In this document: positions 28,784 to 38,029 of the stretch, in pieces
How positions within the stretch are numbered: the stretch's first letter is position 1
How the letters are laid out: every line of letters starts with the position of its first letter
Notes under the pieces: generated by a model
Seen by the model: only the letters and a program-made list of their open reading frames with translations
Databases searched by the model: none
What the model was told of the DNA's origin: nothing
DNA from: Acidithiobacillus sulfurivorans
GTDB lineage: Bacteria > Pseudomonadota > Gammaproteobacteria > Acidithiobacillales > Acidithiobacillaceae
Length of the DNA stretch: 64,000 bases
Direction of reading: 5' to 3'
Assembly: GCF_018853815.1 (NCBI RefSeq)
Contig: NZ_JAAOMP010000075.1
Location: 16,786 to 80,785, forward strand
Position numbers and translations under genes: made by a program

Positions 28784-28819
28784 AGTGAAACGTAGATATT
28801 CTGATGGAGCGTGAATGTC

Positions 28820-29716
28820 ATGAAATCATTCAAGAGCATAGCCTTGTTGGTGGGTACCAATTTACTTATTTTTATCACCCTTTCCATTACTTTTTCGGTC
28901 CTGGTGAATCTGGTTTTACCCGCTTTTGGCGTAGATCTGCGCGGGGTGGTCAGTGTGACCGATTTACTCTGGGCGCTGGTCATTGGTTTTGGGGGTGCTT
29001 TTATTTCCCTGCTGATGTCCAAGCACCTGGCGCGGGCAGGTATGCAGATGCAACGCATCGAGCAACCTCAGTCCGCCAAGGAGCGTCTGGTTTACGATAC
29101 CGTGGCGCAGTTGTCTACGCGTTTGGGCATCCGGATGCCGGAAGTCTGGGTTTACTGGAATGATGATCCCAATGCTTTTGCTACGGGGCCGGGGCGTAAC
29201 CACAGCATGGTGGCAGTCAGCAGCGGGCTTGTGAATCTGCTCAATGATAATGAAATTCGAGCGGTGCTGGCCCATGAAATGGGTCATGTTTACAATGGGG
29301 ATATGGTCAGCACGACTTTGCTTCAGGGGTTAATGAATACTTTTGTATTCTGGTTGTCGATGTTGGCGGCCCGGCAATTTGATGATCGCCCGATGATTGC
29401 TTTTGCGGTTTCCATGTTCCTGCAAGTTGCCTTGTCGTTTTTGGCGCTGATTCCCATCACCTGGTTTTCACGTCGCCGGGAATTTGCGGCAGATCGCTTT
29501 GCCGCTGAGCAGATTGGGGCTAGCGCGATGATTTCTGCCTTGCAGAAGCTGCATCAGCGGGCCACAGCCATGCATGTTGAGCATGATGCGGTCCGTGATC
29601 CCATGGCGACTGCCTATATATCGGGTAGCTGGAAGGGGCTTTTTGCGACCCATCCCAGCCTTGAAGCGCGGGTTGCGGCTTTGCAGGCTCTGCAAAAAGG
29701 GTATAGTTATTCGTAG
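28820..29716 (+). CDS. htpX: Membrane zinc metalloprotease HtpX
   Basis: 298 residues from ATG 28820 (GGAG ten bases upstream); a GTG three codons earlier is the alternative. Two N-terminal hydrophobic helices, then the zinc site HEMGH with the third ligand in the REFAADRFAAEQIG helix, and two more membrane segments between them. HtpX is an M48 protease that cuts misfolded inner-membrane proteins together with FtsH. The ending (THPSLEARVAAL) is that of the family. It stands as a single gene or leads into aat after 53 bases. Confidence 0.95.
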   Translation: MKSFKSIALLVGTNLLIFITLSITFSVLVNLVLPAFGVDLRGVVSVTDLLWALVIGFGGAFISLLMSKHLARAGMQMQRIEQPQSAKERLVYDTVAQLSTRLGIRMPEVWVYWNDDPNAFATGPGRNHSMVAVSSGLVNLLNDNEIRAVLAHEMGHVYNGDMVSTTLLQGLMNTFVFWLSMLAARQFDDRPMIAFAVSMFLQVALSFLALIPITWFSRRREFAADRFAAEQIGASAMISALQKLHQRATAMHVEHDAVRDPMATAYISGSWKGLFATHPSLEARVAALQALQKGYSYS

Positions 29717-29769
29717 TGTTCTGGCTGGGGAGTGATTGTAGATGCACCTGAATATGAGAGTGGACAGCA

Positions 29770-30495
29770 TTGCGCCCTGAGCGGGTAAAACCGGTTCTCC
29801 TCAGCAGTCAAAATGCCTCCGTCATTTTTCCGGATCCGGAACAAGCCGACAGTAACCTGATTGCAGTAGGGGGTGATTTATCCCGAAAGCGTATTCTTCA
29901 GGCTTATACTCAGGGTGTATTCCCCTGGTTTGGTGAAGAAGATCCCATCTTGTGGTGGTCCCCTGATCCTCGTGGGGTGCTGGAACCCCATGCCATTCAT
30001 GTCAGTCGCAGTTTAATAAAAAATGCCGAATTCGCGTCCTGGCAGGTGGTTCTGGATCAGGATTTCGCTGGTGTTATGGATGAGTGTGCGGCTCCGCGTT
30101 CAGGTCAGGGCGGAACCTGGATAACTGCCGAGATGCGCAATGCCTATCTGGATCTTTTTGCTGCGGGTGCTGCCCACTGTGTAGAAATTCTTCAACATGA
30201 CCAGAGGGTCGGTGGATTATATGGCGTCGAGCTGGGCGCAATTTTTTTCGGAGAATCGATGTTCAGCCGGGTTCCCGACGCCTCAAAAATTGCCTTGGTC
30301 TGGCTGGCTCGACATTTGGAGCATTGGGGTTTTGGTCTGATTGATACCCAGTTTTTGACCCCACACCTGCAAAGCATGGGCGCTTCTGAAATTCCACGTG
30401 CTGAATTTTTGCAGCGTTTGACCAGGCTGAAAGCCCAGGCCACTCAAGGAGCGTGGCAGGAACTCCTGCCCTGGGAGCACATTTTTTGGCGATGA
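29770..30495 (+). CDS. aat: Leucyl/phenylalanyl-tRNA-protein transferase
   Basis: 241 residues. The family core GGDLSRKRILQAYTQGVFPWF and ILWWSPDPRGVL, plus FFGESMFSR and DTQFLTPHLQSMGA, is intact. Aat adds Leu or Phe to N-terminal Lys or Arg of proteins to mark them for ClpS/ClpAP (N-degron pathway). The start appears to be a TTG at 29770; nearby ATG and GTG codons are in other frames. Its stop overlaps the ATG of bpt by four bases, the standard pair. Confidence 0.94.
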   Translation: MRPERVKPVLLSSQNASVIFPDPEQADSNLIAVGGDLSRKRILQAYTQGVFPWFGEEDPILWWSPDPRGVLEPHAIHVSRSLIKNAEFASWQVVLDQDFAGVMDECAAPRSGQGGTWITAEMRNAYLDLFAAGAAHCVEILQHDQRVGGLYGVELGAIFFGESMFSRVPDASKIALVWLARHLEHWGFGLIDTQFLTPHLQSMGASEIPRAEFLQRLTRLKAQATQGAWQELLPWEHIFWR

Positions 30496-31193
30496 GTTTT
30501 TATATGTCGACCTTGCAAACCTGTCCCTATTTACCTGAACAGGAAGAATTACTGGTGTTGAGTGATCCGCGCGCAGTGCTGGAGAGTGTGGAGTACGATC
30601 AACTGTTACAAAAGGGCTTTCGACGCAATGGTCCGGTCGCGTATCGGCCTATGTGTCCGCAATGTGATGCGTGTATTTCCGTTCGCATCCCGGTGGATCA
30701 TTTCCAGCCGGACCGGGGGCAGAAACGCACCTGGGCACGTAATCAGGATCTCAGCCTGCGTGTGGCACGACCATACCGGGATGCGCAACATGCCCGCCTG
30801 TTTGCCGATTATCAGCGGTTGCGACATCCAGATGGCGGTATGGACCAAGAGTCTGATCGCCTGTATGCAGAAATGATGGCAGATACCAGCGCCGTGGATT
30901 CGCGGCTGTTGATATTTGAAAAGGCTGATGAACCCTTTGCAGTAGCTCTGGTTGATCAGGTAGATTGTGGATTGTCAGCAGTTTATACATTTTATCGAAC
31001 AGACCTGGCGAAACGCGGCTTGGGTATTTTTGCGATTCTGAGTCAGATTGAATGGGCCCGCAAACAGGGGTTTTCTCATCTGTATCTGGGTTATTGGGTC
31101 GCAGAAAGTCCAAAAATGGATTATAAAAGGCGTTTTTCGCCCCTGGAAGGTTTTATCGCTGGTGAATGGCGACCGCTTTCCACTCACATTTAA
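30492..31193 (+). CDS. bpt: Aspartate/glutamate leucyltransferase
   Basis: 233 residues from ATG 30492. TCPYLPEQEELLVLSD and GFRRNGPVAYRPMCPQCDAC are the ATE N-domain, and GYWVAESPKMDYKRRFSPLE is the C-domain. Bpt transfers leucine to N-terminal Asp or Glu, so both N-degron transferases are made together with aat. The open frame extends 13 codons upstream inside aat but without a ribosome site. Relatives are often called ate; the bacterial enzyme uses leucine. Confidence 0.92.
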   Translation: MSFYMSTLQTCPYLPEQEELLVLSDPRAVLESVEYDQLLQKGFRRNGPVAYRPMCPQCDACISVRIPVDHFQPDRGQKRTWARNQDLSLRVARPYRDAQHARLFADYQRLRHPDGGMDQESDRLYAEMMADTSAVDSRLLIFEKADEPFAVALVDQVDCGLSAVYTFYRTDLAKRGLGIFAILSQIEWARKQGFSHLYLGYWVAESPKMDYKRRFSPLEGFIAGEWRPLSTHI

Positions 31194-31214
31194 TCCATAA
31201 AGAAATTCGCATCC

Positions 31215-31994
31215 ATGCTTAATGCCGCACCGGATATATTCCGTACCTTTTCACCCTGGGCCCTGACCGGCGTATTGGGACTGCTGGGAAGTGCCTGGGC
31301 CCTGTCGGCATGGCAACAGTTGGGGGTCGGCAAGGATCTGCTCTGGTCAGCAGCGCGCGCGACGGTACAGCTCGGAATTATGGGTTTTGTGCTGGGCTGG
31401 TTGTTCCGTCAGCATCAACCCTGGTTACTGCTGGTGTTTCTGGTGCTGATGATTCTGATGGCCGGTCGATTCAATCGCAAACGTGGAGCAGGTATTCCGC
31501 ATGCCTACTGGATTGGTGTCGGTAGTATTGGTATTGCGGCAACAGTCACTCTGGCCTGGATGCTGTTTTCCGGTTTGGTATTCTGGCGTGGTGAATCTCT
31601 GGTGCCTATTGGCGGGATGATTATTGGTAATGCCATGAATGCCGTTTCTCTGGCTTTGAATCGCTTGCGCAGTGAAATCGACCAACGCGAGGATATGTTG
31701 CTGGCGATGCTGGCGCTGGGTGCCGGGCGTCGTCAGGCCATGCGCAGTCTTTACGGCATTGTCGTGCGCAGTTCACTGATTCCAACCATTGATAGCCTGA
31801 AAAGTGTCGGCATGATTCATATTCCAGGTATTACAGCGGGAATGATTCTGGCGGGCATGGCGCCGCTTGCAGCGGTTTCCATGCAGTTGGTGGTGATGCT
31901 GATGCTGACTGCCTCAGTCACCTTGAGTGTTTCTACGGCGGTCTTGTTGGCGGCACCCTACGCCCTGACATTTGCGCAGCGTACAGAAGGATAA
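31215..31994 (+). CDS. fetB: FetB-like iron export ABC transporter permease (UPF0014)
   Basis: 259 residues with about seven membrane helices. The central segment IGGMIIGNAMNAVSLALNRL and GAGRRQAMRSLYGIVVRSSLIPTIDSLKSVGMIHIPG (motif order only) is the UPF0014/FetB signature. In E. coli FetA (ATPase) and FetB export iron and increase resistance to peroxide. Here no ATPase gene is adjacent on either side (bpt and rnt), so the partner must be elsewhere. Confidence 0.85.
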   Translation: MLNAAPDIFRTFSPWALTGVLGLLGSAWALSAWQQLGVGKDLLWSAARATVQLGIMGFVLGWLFRQHQPWLLLVFLVLMILMAGRFNRKRGAGIPHAYWIGVGSIGIAATVTLAWMLFSGLVFWRGESLVPIGGMIIGNAMNAVSLALNRLRSEIDQREDMLLAMLALGAGRRQAMRSLYGIVVRSSLIPTIDSLKSVGMIHIPGITAGMILAGMAPLAAVSMQLVVMLMLTASVTLSVSTAVLLAAPYALTFAQRTEG

Positions 31995-31999
31995 TTGAT

Positions 32000-32605
32000 A
32001 TGGCCGCACTAGCTGGACGTTTTCGTGGTTTTTTGCCCGTAGTGGTTGATGTAGAGACGGCAGGTTTTGACCCGGAGCGTAATGCCCTGCTGGAGGTGGC
32101 AGCGATCATTATCGGTGGAGAAGTGGGACAACTGAAACCAGTAGCCAGTCATCACTTTCACGTCATGCCCTTTACGGGCGCGGTGCTTGATCCGGCGGCA
32201 CTGGCTTTTACCGGAATTGATCCTTTTCAGCCATTGCGCGGAGCGGTTTCCGAAGAAGAAGCGCTGCGCGGCATTTTTCGCGCCATTCGTACGGCGGTGA
32301 AGGCTGCACAGTGCCGGCGGGCGATTCTGGTAGGTCACAATGCCGCCTTTGATTTGTCTTTTATCAAGGCGGCAGAAAAACGTTCTGGAGTGAAAAACAA
32401 TCCATTTCATTTGTTCAGTACTTTTGACACAGTCAGTCTGGCGGGTCTCGCTTATGGTGAAACGGTACTTGCCAAAGCGGCACTGGCCGCAGGTTTATCC
32501 TGGGATCATGAACAGGCACATTCAGCGTTATATGATGCGCGCCAGACGGCAGAATTATTTTGCAAGATAGTGAATGGCTTTGACCTTAATCGGGAATATC
32601 CCTGA
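32000..32605 (+). CDS. rnt: Ribonuclease T
   Basis: 201 residues of the DEDD exonuclease superfamily. Exo I VVVDVETAGFDP, Exo II LVGHNAAFDLSFIKAA and Exo III HEQAHSALYDARQTAELF give D, E, D and the HxxxxD catalytic residues. RNase T trims the 3' ends of tRNA and other stable RNAs and turns over the CCA end. It is five bases downstream of fetB. Oligoribonuclease is shorter and lacks the N-terminal FRGFLPVV segment. Confidence 0.92.
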   Translation: MAALAGRFRGFLPVVVDVETAGFDPERNALLEVAAIIIGGEVGQLKPVASHHFHVMPFTGAVLDPAALAFTGIDPFQPLRGAVSEEEALRGIFRAIRTAVKAAQCRRAILVGHNAAFDLSFIKAAEKRSGVKNNPFHLFSTFDTVSLAGLAYGETVLAKAALAAGLSWDHEQAHSALYDARQTAELFCKIVNGFDLNREYP

Positions 32606-32680
32606 AGTGATTGCAGCAGCAGTCAACACCCTGTGCTTCTGTTAGAATATCTGCATCTACCATTTTAAGAGGGGCAAAAC

Positions 32681-33697
32681 ATGCCTTATCGTCTGACAAT
32701 TGAACCCAGCGGTCACGAGATGGATTGCGATAGTGATGAAACCATACTCGAGGCGGCACTGCGTCATGGCTTTAATATTCCCTACAGCTGTCGCAATGGT
32801 ACTTGTGCAACCTGTAAGGGGCGTATTTTAAGTGGCACTGTAGATTATGGGGATATTGAAGAAAAAGTGCTGAGTGAAGCAGAAAAAGCGGACGGTTTGG
32901 CCCTGTTTTGCCAGGCTATGCCCCTTTCTGATCTGAAAATTGAAGTACGCGAAATTGGTGCAGCCAAGGATATTCAGATTAAAACCCTGCCGGCACGGGT
33001 GGCTAAAATAGAGGACGTGGCGCCAGACGTGCGCGCACTATTCCTCAAAATACCCAGTACAGAACGCCTGCAGTTCCTCCCCGGTCAGTATATAGACATT
33101 CTTTTGAAGGATGGCGGGCGCCGGGGCTTCTCGCTGGCGAATACCCCCAATGACGACGCTTTGCTGGAATTACATATCAAGAAAGTAGAGGGCGGTGCGT
33201 TCACCGGACACGTTTTTTCAGCAATGAAAGAAAAGGATATTGTGCGATTTGAGGGACCTTTGGGCACTTTTTTTGTTCGCCAGGAATCAACCCGTCCATT
33301 ATTGATGGTGGCTACAGGAACAGGCTTCGCGCCGCTCAAGGGGATGCTGGAATCACTTTTTGCCCAGGGATCGATACGACCAATTCACTTTTATTGGGGA
33401 GTCCGCCATTCTGAAGATTTTTATTATGAAGATCTGTTACAGGAGTGGCAGTCGCTCCACGGCCATTTTAATCTGACCAAAATTGTCTCACAACCGGATA
33501 GCCACTGGTCGGGTCCTACAGGATATGTAACAGAGCAGGTGATTAAAGACTTTCCTGATGCCAGTGCTTTTGATGCTTATATTTGCGGCCATCCGGATAT
33601 GGTTTTTTCTTTATCCGCCGCTTTAGCTCAGGCAGGATTGGATTCAGAACATATATTCGCAGACGCATTTGTATTTGCCAAAGCAAAAACAAGCTGA
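32681..33697 (+). CDS. 2Fe-2S ferredoxin / NAD(P)H-flavin reductase (AscD-like)
   Basis: 338 residues. An N-terminal plant-type ferredoxin domain (CRNGTCATC, further Cys in LFCQAMP) is joined to a ferredoxin-NADP+ reductase module with FLPGQYIDI, RRGFSLANTPN (FAD) and MVATGTGFAPLKGML (NAD(P)H). This layout is shared by CDP-6-deoxy-glucoseen reductases (AscD/RfbI), oxygenase reductases and some respiratory helpers; no sugar-modifying partner is nearby, so the electron acceptor is unknown. A weak TAGAAT -10-like box lies about 40 bases upstream. The 63 bases after it hold a short imperfect AT-rich hairpin (TTGGC/GCCAA). Confidence 0.85.
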   Translation: MPYRLTIEPSGHEMDCDSDETILEAALRHGFNIPYSCRNGTCATCKGRILSGTVDYGDIEEKVLSEAEKADGLALFCQAMPLSDLKIEVREIGAAKDIQIKTLPARVAKIEDVAPDVRALFLKIPSTERLQFLPGQYIDILLKDGGRRGFSLANTPNDDALLELHIKKVEGGAFTGHVFSAMKEKDIVRFEGPLGTFFVRQESTRPLLMVATGTGFAPLKGMLESLFAQGSIRPIHFYWGVRHSEDFYYEDLLQEWQSLHGHFNLTKIVSQPDSHWSGPTGYVTEQVIKDFPDASAFDAYICGHPDMVFSLSAALAQAGLDSEHIFADAFVFAKAKTS

Positions 33698-33760
33698 CAT
33701 AATAATTTTATTGGCGACTTTAGCCAAAATTTTAACTTATTTTTTCAGGAGTGAGCGGGT

Positions 33761-34129
33761 ATGGAATCTCAAACAAAAAAACGTCATCGTCGTAGTGCCG
33801 AAGAGCGCCTTGCTGATTTGGAAGAAAAGCAACGTCAAACAGAATTGCGCCTGCGCGAGCAATTGGCCAAAATTGAGCAGCAGAAAAAGTCCTTGCAGGA
33901 AAATCCTCGTGCCAAACGCGAACGTGAAGCACAGCGGCGTTCTTTGATGGATCGCATTTCCCGTCTGGTACCTGATTGGGAACCTACCCAGATTCTGGCA
34001 GCTATTGCCGAAGTACGGGATCGTGTAGGCGATAACCATCATGCACTGCAGGAACTGGAATCCCATGGAAATGCTTTGATGCAGGAACTAAAGCCACGTC
34101 GTGGACGGCGTCCGCGCAGCGCGCTCTAA
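33761..34129 (+). CDS. Small basic coiled-coil protein, unknown function
   Basis: 122 residues, not recognised. Residues 1-60 are highly charged and helical (EERLADLEEKQRQTELRLRE) with heptad spacing that suggests a coiled coil; the C-terminus KPRRGRRPRSAL is strongly basic and could bind nucleic acid or polyphosphate. No membrane segment or cysteine. It has a good start with GGAGTGAG upstream and is followed by a strong terminator, so it is likely expressed on its own. The middle part VPDWEPTQILAAIAEV could be a small helical domain. Confidence 0.65.
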   Translation: MESQTKKRHRRSAEERLADLEEKQRQTELRLREQLAKIEQQKKSLQENPRAKREREAQRRSLMDRISRLVPDWEPTQILAAIAEVRDRVGDNHHALQELESHGNALMQELKPRRGRRPRSAL

Positions 34130-34141
34130 TCTCCTGTAGTT

Positions 34142-34178
34142 AAAAGCCCCCGAATTACTGAATTCGGGGGCTTTTTTT
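34142..34178 (+). terminator. Rho-independent terminator
   Basis: A 15-bp perfect stem (AAAAGCCCCCGAATT / AATTCGGGGGCTTTT) with the four-base loop ACTG, ending in seven T. It lies 12 bases after the small coiled-coil gene; the A-run on the left lets it also work for the opposite strand, where the zinc-ribbon gene ends at 34189. Confidence 0.93.
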
Positions 34179-34188
34179 ACGTCGGTCA

Positions 34189-34482
34189 TTAGCGTTTGCA
34201 ACTGCGCCAACGCTTTAACATGGGTACCCGATGGGCCATATAGGCACGAACATACCAAGCTGCCTGTCTTTTGCGCATCAATTGTCTTACTCGCTGTTGC
34301 ATGGCTTCCAGGGTTAATTGAGGATCCTTGAATGCTCCATCTGCATAGCAGTAACTGCAGTAATCTCGACTGTGGCTGCCATCGCCTTCCGTACCACCGC
34401 CTTGCGGATCAAACTGTAAGGGCATACCACAACTTTGGCAGCGATTTTTTTCGATTTCGAGCTGGTGTAACCATTTTTTCAT
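34189..34482 (-). CDS. Small zinc-ribbon protein (PF12674-type)
   Basis: 97 residues from ATG 34482 (MKKWLHQLEIEKNRCQSCG); an upstream ATG at 34497 would overlap the membrane-protein stop. CQSCGMPLQ and the later DYCSYCYADGAF are the two CxxC pairs of the putative zinc-ribbon domain often annotated only as conserved hypothetical. The C-terminus is basic (MLKRWRSCKR). Its upstream partner is a multi-pass membrane protein; function unknown. Confidence 0.72.
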   Translation of the reverse strand: MKKWLHQLEIEKNRCQSCGMPLQFDPQGGGTEGDGSHSRDYCSYCYADGAFKDPQLTLEAMQQRVRQLMRKRQAAWYVRAYMAHRVPMLKRWRSCKR

Positions 34483-34489
34483 AAGCAAA

Positions 34490-35428
34490 TTAGACATCCT
34501 CAGGGGCAACCAGTTCAAGGGCCTCAATATAAATATGGGCCATCCCCAGCAAAAAAACGATATTGGGTATAATGAAAACCAATGCGGTGGCAACGCCCAT
34601 CCCCATGCTTAGCCCGACATTATACAGGGCAGTATTCGCGGTGATGCTGGAATGCGCTGCATGGTCCATCATAAAAGGGTTACCCGTAATCGCATCCATC
34701 ATCTGCCAAAACATATCGGCGCTACGGCTCAGTTCGCTGGCCAGAGCTGGAGCCGCAGCGGACAGTGCCATACTGTATCCGGTGTAAAGGATGACGGCGA
34801 TAATGACCGCCAGACCAGCAGATAACACCCCAAGTAACAACATCATCAGCAAAATGGAGCCTGGTTTGTTACGGGCAATACCAATAGTGTGGCGCAGGGA
34901 GTTGCTGACCGATTCGCCATGCCAAAGAGCCGGACCGGACAGATTAAAAACAATGATGGCCAGAACGAAAACCACGGCATTTATCAACATGGCAACCGGG
35001 AAAAGCGGTACAAACAAAATCGCTCCTATTCCTGGTATTTTGCAGGCCAGAAATCCCAGGAGCTCAACCACAAAAATGCCAAAGAGCAAAAGACTTTCGA
35101 TAATCAGCAAGCCAATCAGCCGGGGGAGCGATTTTAAGCCAAAGCGGAGACTACGCAAAATCCCGGGTAAGGAGTCACCTCGGGCTTCATGTAATAGTAC
35201 CCCGCCCGCACCCAGATACCCCACACCAAAACTGATGAACAAAATCAGCATGCCGATGCTGGCACCAAGCATCCCACCTGGCCACTGCACAAAAAATTCG
35301 AGGCCCGCCATGCCGATAAAAACGGCGAGAACATACACCAAAATGGGTTGCCAGAGGGTGATTCCCCGTAATGCCCGCAGCAATAGCGAAAAAGACAGGT
35401 CTCCCTGACTGGGAGAATGACTAAACAT
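34490..35428 (-). CDS. Multi-pass inner membrane protein, unknown function
   Basis: 312 residues with five to seven hydrophobic helices, rich in Leu, Ile and Gly. The segment SLPGILRSLRFGLKSLPRLI and the ending AHIYIEALEL resemble the glycerophosphoryl-diester-phosphodiesterase-membrane/BPSS1780-like membrane families, but I do not recognise it with certainty. Start ATG 35428 has GGAAG eight bases upstream; the frame extends to 35506. It precedes the zinc-ribbon gene after seven bases or less, so the two are probably an operon. Confidence 0.6.
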   Translation of the reverse strand: MFSHSPSQGDLSFSLLLRALRGITLWQPILVYVLAVFIGMAGLEFFVQWPGGMLGASIGMLILFISFGVGYLGAGGVLLHEARGDSLPGILRSLRFGLKSLPRLIGLLIIESLLLFGIFVVELLGFLACKIPGIGAILFVPLFPVAMLINAVVFVLAIIVFNLSGPALWHGESVSNSLRHTIGIARNKPGSILLMMLLLGVLSAGLAVIIAVILYTGYSMALSAAAPALASELSRSADMFWQMMDAITGNPFMMDHAAHSSITANTALYNVGLSMGMGVATALVFIIPNIVFLLGMAHIYIEALELVAPEDV

Positions 35429-35512
35429 GGGAGCTTCCTTTTTCAGTGACCGATCTTGAGGATGAATGCCAAGGATAACGGTTAGATTTTTGCTGTAAAG
35501 CGACAATCGTCT

Positions 35513-35552
35513 TTGTTGATGCTACACTGACCGAATATTGACCGATTGGTCG
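35513..35552 (+). promoter_or_regulatory. Putative tetR promoter with TGACCGatTGGTCG operator
   Basis: A palindromic TGACCGATTGGTCG (35539-35552) lies 54 bases before the tetR ATG, with an extra half-site TGACCGAA at 35528. A weak TTGTTG (35513)/TATTGA (35536) pair with 17-base spacing would be covered by it, as expected for an autorepressor. A similar site, TGACCGTTCGGTTG, is found in the hlyD/pagL gap at 39205. Confidence 0.45.
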
Positions 35553-35605
35553 AGTGCTTTTCAAGTGGCTGATAATATGTGGAAAGAAATCGCTGAGGAA
35601 ATTTT

Positions 35606-36232
35606 ATGGATAATACGCTGGCGATGGTAGAAGGAGAGGGGCGGCAGCGTATCCTGGCCGCTGCCGAAAAACTCTTCTCGGCTAAGGCCTTTGATGCGGT
35701 TTCCATGAATGCCATAGCCTGCGAGGCAGGTATCAGTAAAGCCAACATTTACCACTATTTTCCGAATAAAGACACGCTGTATCTCGCGGTTTTGCGCGTG
35801 GCCAGCCATAATCTGCGCGCGGTGTTGAACGAAGCCGTCAGTGCCCACGGCTCGGTTCTGGATGTATTGCGGCATTTTGCCCGCAATCATCTGCAGGCAC
35901 TGCTGAACAGGCCGCAACTGGTGCGTTTGGTCTGGCGGGAAATCCTGGAAAGGGGTGCGCCCCGAGCACAGGAGTTTGCCGAGCAGGGCTTCGCGGATAT
36001 GTTTTCTGCGCTGGTAGATGTTCTGAAGCTGGGACAGAGCCGAGGCGAATTTCGCCAGGACTTTGATCCGGCACTGGTCGCTACACTCCTGTTGGGTGCC
36101 AACGTGTTTTTTTTCCAGTCGCGAGACATATTGCGACACTACCCCCCCATTACTTTTGCAGACGACCCTGCCGGATATGATGCGGGTATTGTCGAAATTC
36201 TTTTGCGTGGGCTGGTCCCAGCTTCATCCTGA
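35606..36232 (+). CDS. TetR/AcrR family transcriptional regulator
   Basis: 208 residues. The N-terminal HTH (about 15-60) reads ILAAAEKLFSAKAFDAVSMN then AGISKANIYHYFPNKDTLY, the TetR signature. The C-domain is unlike TetR itself and resembles regulators with a TetR_C of the CerR/YbiH type; ligand unknown. A palindrome upstream suggests autoregulation. argB follows after 28 bases. A natural target is the hlyD-type gene 2.8 kb away that has a like palindrome in its upstream region. Confidence 0.88.
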   Translation: MDNTLAMVEGEGRQRILAAAEKLFSAKAFDAVSMNAIACEAGISKANIYHYFPNKDTLYLAVLRVASHNLRAVLNEAVSAHGSVLDVLRHFARNHLQALLNRPQLVRLVWREILERGAPRAQEFAEQGFADMFSALVDVLKLGQSRGEFRQDFDPALVATLLLGANVFFFQSRDILRHYPPITFADDPAGYDAGIVEILLRGLVPASS

Positions 36233-36239
36233 GTTTTGA

Positions 36240-37834
<1,595 letters not shown>

Positions 37835-37837
<3 letters not shown>

Positions 37838-38026
37838 AACGGCAGTTGGCCTGAGGGCTTTTTGCTCCAACGTCCCTTGCCTGTTGTTCTAAGGCTCATC
37901 CTGCTGTCAGGAGAGAACCCGCCCTTTGGGCTCAAACAGCTCTCCTGACGGGCGCAGGATTTCACCAAGAACAACCACGGCGCGGGCCAAAGTCGCTGCA
38001 AAGCCCTCAGGCCAACTGCCGTTTTA
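37835..38026. repeat. 192-bp nested inverted-repeat element
   Basis: The ends 37835-37861 and 38000-38026 are perfect 27-bp inverted repeats starting TAAAACGGCAGTTGGCC. Inside, GTCAGGAGAG (37906-37915) pairs with CTCTCCTGAC (37940-37949), with further partial pairing out to the CTGTTGTTCT / AGAACAACCA segments and a small GCCC-TTT-GGGC hairpin in the loop. The whole unit can form one long, branched hairpin, and it sits exactly between two convergent genes. Both outer bases read TA/TA, as after an insertion at a TA target, so a MITE-like origin is possible. Blocks of it recur at 19395 and 49824. Confidence 0.85.
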
Positions 38027-38029
38027 AGA

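Noticed and set aside
28731..28790. GGCAGTTGG and CACGGCGCGG near htpX resembling parts of the 37.8-kb repeat
   Set aside because: The two words are only nine to ten bases, in a different order and spacing; it is more likely chance.
12045..29755. A 15-base exact match GATGCACCTGAATAT at 12045-12059 and 29741-29755
   Set aside because: About one or two such 15-mer matches are expected by chance in a 64-kb window, and the flanks do not match.
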